Source: Strongylocentrotus purpuratus (Eukaryota; Echinodermata; Echinoidea; Camarodonta; Strongylocentrotidae). Taken from it: DNA of 64,000 nt. The translations under genes were made by a program, and so were the position numbers. Location: assembly GCF_000002235.5 (NCBI RefSeq), contig NW_022145613.1, positions 10,292,429-10,356,428 on the forward strand. The letters are read 5' to 3'. Under the pieces are notes generated by a model that was given only the letters and a program-made list of their open reading frames with translations, was not told where the DNA came from and did not search any database. The stretch's first letter is position 1; the number at the start of each line of letters is the position of its first letter. Shown here piece by piece: positions 59,493 to 64,000 of the stretch.

Positions 59493-62264
59493 ATTTACCA
59501 ACATCAATACATTTCATACCTGTACAATGATTTTACATATACATGAAGTGAAACTATTGGTTGGTTAAAGGGGCCAGATAATAGCACATGTGCTAGTCGA
59601 GCCTAACCCCTTAAACGGCTAAACAAAGTATTTTGGTACAAATCGGTTTAGAAAACGTAACAAACAAAACAAATGAATTTACTATTACAATCGATACTTT
59701 AAAAAACAAGAATACTCAACAATGTCTTACAAAATACAAACTAATAATGTAAATTATAAATTGTGTACATATGCAAATTATTCACATTGATATTTCATTC
59801 ATGAATTGTTCAACAAATGACTTGTAACATAATTCCGAACCCTATTTCTAGACCTTGTCAATCTTGTATCGCATACATGAATCTTGACTTATTATATCAT
59901 AATGTGGTTGATATTTAGCAGTATCTAATAATGTATCATAATATCGCTATGTTGAGATCTTTCTTTACATAATCTTCGACACTTTATTATCTAAAGTGAT
60001 ACGATGACGAACTGACAAAAAACAAGTTGAAGCAAGTAGACTGGTCGTGATTTTAATTTCGCTTGATGGATTGAATCTATGGTGTCTTCAAACCTTACAC
60101 AGAATTTACACAATATTTTTAGGAACAAAGAAATATTAGATACTTAAATAAATACAACTTTTAAGCGCATGACATCATCAAGGTCATTGACAAATTCAAT
60201 CTTAATTATACATTATTCTACTTATCTCAAGTTCCACGTTGACTTGGTTATTTGTTTATCCATAAATGAGCAAACATAAACCTAGAAAATGTATTGAAAT
60301 AAAATTGAGTAAGTGCATTTCATGGAATTTTCAAGGTAATAAGACGGAGAGAACGCGTATACGATGTTATTTTTCTTATTGCTGCAAAAGAAAAGGGAAC
60401 CATGCATGCTCATATTTGAGTCTACTCGAAAATGCGAGGACATCAATTCCATTACCACGTTCAACTTTTCTGTTTTCCAAACCCAATTCTTAAAATAAAT
60501 GTAGTGTGTGCCCCAGATATGCTGAAAAATATGCACATTTATCCCGCCAAAGATACATTCACTTTATTACCCTGGGCCATATAAAAGACCATAAAATTAA
60601 TGTTCATGTCTGTCAATCATGCGACCCAGATCTGTTACACCCTATATCCTTAATAAGCATACTCCAGCTCGATTTATTCTCGCTGCTTTTCGAGAACAAA
60701 GGAATGTTCATCTATTATTGTGATGATTAACTGGTATAATATCAACATCGAGTGTTGTCATGGAATGACATTGTTTCCTTGGAGTTGATAAGTTTTAGAC
60801 TGGGACGAAGACTGCGTATAAAAAAAAGGTCGGGTCAGAATCGGGCGAAAAAGTTTTATTGACAATAATATTTATGTTTTTTAATTTCTATTCACAACTG
60901 CGGTTTTGCCATTGGTTGCAAAGTTACATACTTAAGTGGCTGTGTCATTTCAATCATCATTGTATATTAAACAATTCTGTGAATATGGTTTGCAATTAAT
61001 GCCACTGATTTACAAAGGTTTTAACAATAAACAGTACATTTTACCAATACCAATGTTTGAATGCAATCACAACAGATTGTCTAGTATTATACGGAATCTA
61101 GCAGTTTGTATGGTAGGTTTGTCAAAAAATCATATAGAAAAGAAAAACAATATTAATTCCTATTTCTTAAAAATTTGATCAATTAGATATGATAGCTTTT
61201 CAAGGCATACATGTAAGTGGACAAATTTGTATTTCCTTTGATATATGCATTTATTTCTACCTATTCGATAAGATATGAATTATGCCGGTATACCTGTGAA
61301 TTAATTTTATCTACATTATGGATGGTCAAAATAAATATAGAAGATATTGTTTTAGTTCTACTTCAGATAATAGCCGATATTCATACACCATTTTGGCATT
61401 TGCACAAGTGCACAAACGCAAAATTTAAACAATTACCTGTCCTTTTTATTGGAGTTACCTTAACAGTTAATGGATATCCCCCCCCTTTTTAGCTGCATAA
61501 TATAAAACTTTAATATTATTAAAGTTTTAAAAAAAGAAGAAATAAACACCACAAAATGTACCCTAATCACGTATGCTAATAGGCTGAAAACCTAAATGTA
61601 TATGTTTTAATGGTACCAATATGAATGTCACATCGATCAAATTTGTCGTTAATTGACCAAGTGCTCAAGGGCACTCAAGGAAATTAATGCACTATTCGTG
61701 GAGAAACCTTTTATGTTGGAAAATTTTTACTCAAAACGTATCCTTGATGGGGTGATAAAGAGCATTACTGTACATCATGTGTCACTTGCTGGGATGTTGC
61801 CCGGTATGATGGTGCGTTTTATTGATGTAATAGGTATTTTATACGAAAACTAATACCAATGGTGAACATGACAAATGAGTTATTACAAATCTTTACTTCG
61901 CGAACCGTGCTATAAAAAGCATTGAATACAAAATAAAATACCAGTCTGATGATATAACAATGCCAGAAGAAAGAAAGAATAAACAGATTGGCTGTCTTTC
62001 ACATTGTTTCACAGTTTTGACATATTTTTATTCAACGAAATATTATTCATCCCACAATAAATATATGTTGCTATTATCAATATTATTTTGAATTATTGTA
62101 TTGTTCTTATGCTTCTTGCATTGTTTTAATCATTAGACTTGTATTTTATATTTATACAATTCTGTTTATCTTGGTTTGTGAAATAAAGACGGAAAGTTCG
62201 CTGATTTCATTTTGTTATATTAAAGCTTGCGTTTAGGCAAATAAGACGGCTCTTCACAAAGCGG
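59493..62264. other. Intergenic, no gene recognised
   Basis: Strongly AT-rich. Open frames up to 91 codons have no recognisable domain, and their composition follows the local base bias. Confidence 0.5.
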
Positions 62265-62650
62265 TTTAAAGGGATCGTTTAACAATGTTAAATCTGAGAT
62301 ACACGGCCCTACGTGTTATCAGTGTCTGTGATATGGTGTAATATTGAAGCCCTACAAAAATTGCGCTTCAAAATGATCAAGAAGTGCCTCAAAAAAGTAA
62401 AAATCTTTGAGTGACCGGTTTTACCATACTCGTTTTCCCCAATAGACTGTAGTGTTATGAAAACCGTCAGGCGAACGGTTTTCAAAATTTGTAATTCCAA
62501 TCATAAATATCTTGATAATCAGACAGGCGATCGGCTTGTAAAAGTCATGGGGTTCCTGACTGACCTAGAGGTTTATAATTATCATTGCATCATGAGCTAA
62601 ATCCTGAATTTTGTTTCAGAATCTGAGACAAAGTTACCGGATCCCTTTAA
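62265..62650. mobile_element. 386-bp TIR element (TTTAAAGGGATC ends)
   Basis: The ends TTTAAAGGGATCG and CCGGATCCCTTTAA are inverted. Its right two-thirds match 15358-15610. No transposase. Nonautonomous DNA transposon. Confidence 0.82.
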
Positions 62651-63123
62651 TAATGATGTTGGACTTTGCCTTGCCTCACCCATCTGTCCTTCCCATTTTT
62701 CTTCTTCTCATTCATTTTGATTTATATCCCTTTTGGTATTTCCAACGATTGATGTTGAATGATAAATTTGTCTTCTTTTGATGTTTATATTGCTCGAAAA
62801 TTATAAGGGCTCATGCAAGTATAATATTGGACCGAAACATCGGTCAACAATACGTGTAAATAAATTCGATTTAGCGTCTCAATTAATTAGACTTCTGCTA
62901 ACTTGTCTATATATTAATGGAAAACGTAAAAAAGTATTTCAACCAATTAATAAGAACAGTACTCATGATTTCTTCTCGGTCAAACTTGCATAGAAAAGTT
63001 AGTGATGTTTTGTTATTTACCGAATCAATAATATTCTGAAGAATTAATTCTCAGGGCAAATATAATCATAGGCCTTTTTTAGTCAAATGTATATTATCCT
63101 TATTTTCATAATCCTCTTCCTCA
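62651..63123. other. Intergenic, nothing recognised
   Basis: AT-rich sequence without a convincing frame or repeat. Confidence 0.5.
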
Positions 63124-63157
63124 TTTTTTTTTTTTTGGGGGGGGGGAGGAGGGGGCG
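63124..63157. repeat. Poly(T)-poly(G) junction tract
   Basis: Thirteen T followed directly by ten G, then GGAGGAGGGGG-like sequence. Confidence 0.9.
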
Positions 63158-63368
63158 CTGTCTTTGTACTTTAATCTGCATTTATCAGCGAGGCACGCCG
63201 TTTTATGATTTAACATTTTTTTCAGTCTTGAAATAGATTACACCATTTATATTCCGTCAAACTTGTTTGCTATACATGTATAGCGCCTCCAATGTCATTT
63301 TTTGTATTTATTTTCTTTTAACTTAAAGGATGCCGAAGTTATCATTTCTCAAAGGAAGCATGAACGAT

Positions 63369-63372
<4 letters not shown>

Positions 63373-63422
<50 letters not shown>

Positions 63423-63427
63423 CACAC
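63373..63427. repeat. (CA)n microsatellite
   Basis: A nearly pure CA run with one CG. Confidence 0.95.
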
Positions 63428-63601
63428 CAAAACAAGACAGGAAGACAAAACCGGAAAGGTCTTCGACGTAGTTTTACAAAAAATGCGTGTAGAAACATAA
63501 ATACTCAACCATTTTTGAAAAATTTGGTATAATTTTCTTCTATAAATAAATGATTCCTCACCTTGCAGTGAAATTTTCACAGCGTTATTGGTTCGGTCCA
63601 A

Positions 63602-63627
63602 TTTTTTTTTTTTTTTGGGGGGGGGGG
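63602..63627. repeat. Poly(T)-poly(G) junction tract
   Basis: Fifteen T followed directly by eleven G. Confidence 0.95.
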
Positions 63628-64000
63628 CATCCTGTATAGCCGATTAGGGGAAGGTGGAGCAGGGAGGGGATTCGCAGGGCAGCATGAAACATTTACTTGG
63701 AATATTGGTCAGGGCGGACCTTGAAAATTATTCAGATTACAGCAAAGAACATATAAAATGTTCTTTGCAAGAATGATGGGTATTGTTTTTGAAGCTGCCA
63801 AAACTAGTATTGTTATTATGAATTGTAGTTTGATCTTCAAAAGCGCTGGCAATATGTATGGTTTTCTATTAGTTTGTATTCGTTAATCATTAAAATAATT
63901 CTTATTTTGGGATGTTTGAACAAACCTGCCCCTTCCATTTCAAGCTGCAGTAAAAAGGTATTTCGAGAACAAAATCGTTTCCTACATGTATTTCACATTC

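Noticed and set aside
61653-61853. 66-codon open frame with hydrophobic C-terminal half
   Set aside because: Starts at a non-ATG codon, has no recognisable domain and lies in AT-rich DNA.
63373-63427. Cys/Val-rich minus-strand frame
   Set aside because: Pure product of the (CA)n microsatellite.
1-64000. CRISPR array, bacterial operon or phage-like system
   Set aside because: Spliced gene structure, SINE and MITE content show an animal genome; no regularly spaced short repeats with unique spacers were seen.

Overview
The window looks like a stretch of a marine invertebrate deuterostome genome, most likely an echinoderm and perhaps a sea urchin. The reasons are the AT-rich, intron-heavy layout, the single vertebrate-like transporter gene, the many short foldback and inverted-repeat elements, frequent poly(G)/poly(C) and (GA)n runs, and the recurring ACATGTACATGT motif. 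The species is an inference; no database search was possible.

One gene is well supported: a plus-strand, 11-coding-exon organic anion transporting polypeptide (SLCO/OATP family) from 18967 to 42847. All ten splice junctions keep frame and give a 750-residue protein with 12 predicted membrane segments, the family signature around GAWW, a Kazal-like cysteine-rich extracellular loop and a C-terminal PDZ-type ending. From memory of the human proteins, SLCO4A1 is the closest relative. A 5' untranslated stretch starts at a splice acceptor at 18914, so at least one more exon lies upstream; 6901-6964 is a phase-compatible but unproven candidate. The 3' UTR probably runs to a poly(A) signal near 45590.

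The rest is non-coding and rich in repeats. From 1 to 18.2 kb there are simple repeats, several MITE-like elements (5.0, 12.5, 14.5, 14.9 and 16.6 kb), a near-perfect 309-bp palindrome (6.2 kb), a tRNA-derived SINE (14.2 kb) and mariner-like ends (16.0 kb). Intron 1 (19.3-28.2 kb) holds a MITE and a duplicated A-B-A'-B' block. Introns 5, 7 and 9 each hold a direct copy of the 3' end of the preceding exon with its splice donor, intron 6 holds a 68-bp minisatellite, and introns 8 and 10 hold palindromes. Downstream of the gene (46-64 kb) there are inverted repeat copies, tandem arrays at 54-55.5 kb, a perfect 58-bp-arm hairpin, a TIR element at 62.3 kb and microsatellites. No second protein gene was recognised; the remaining short open frames look like chance or repeat-derived frames.

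No clear new multi-gene system is visible. The most notable points are the repeated duplication of exon 3' ends with donor sites inside one transporter gene, a glutamine in place of the usual third-membrane-segment histidine, and several young foldback elements.
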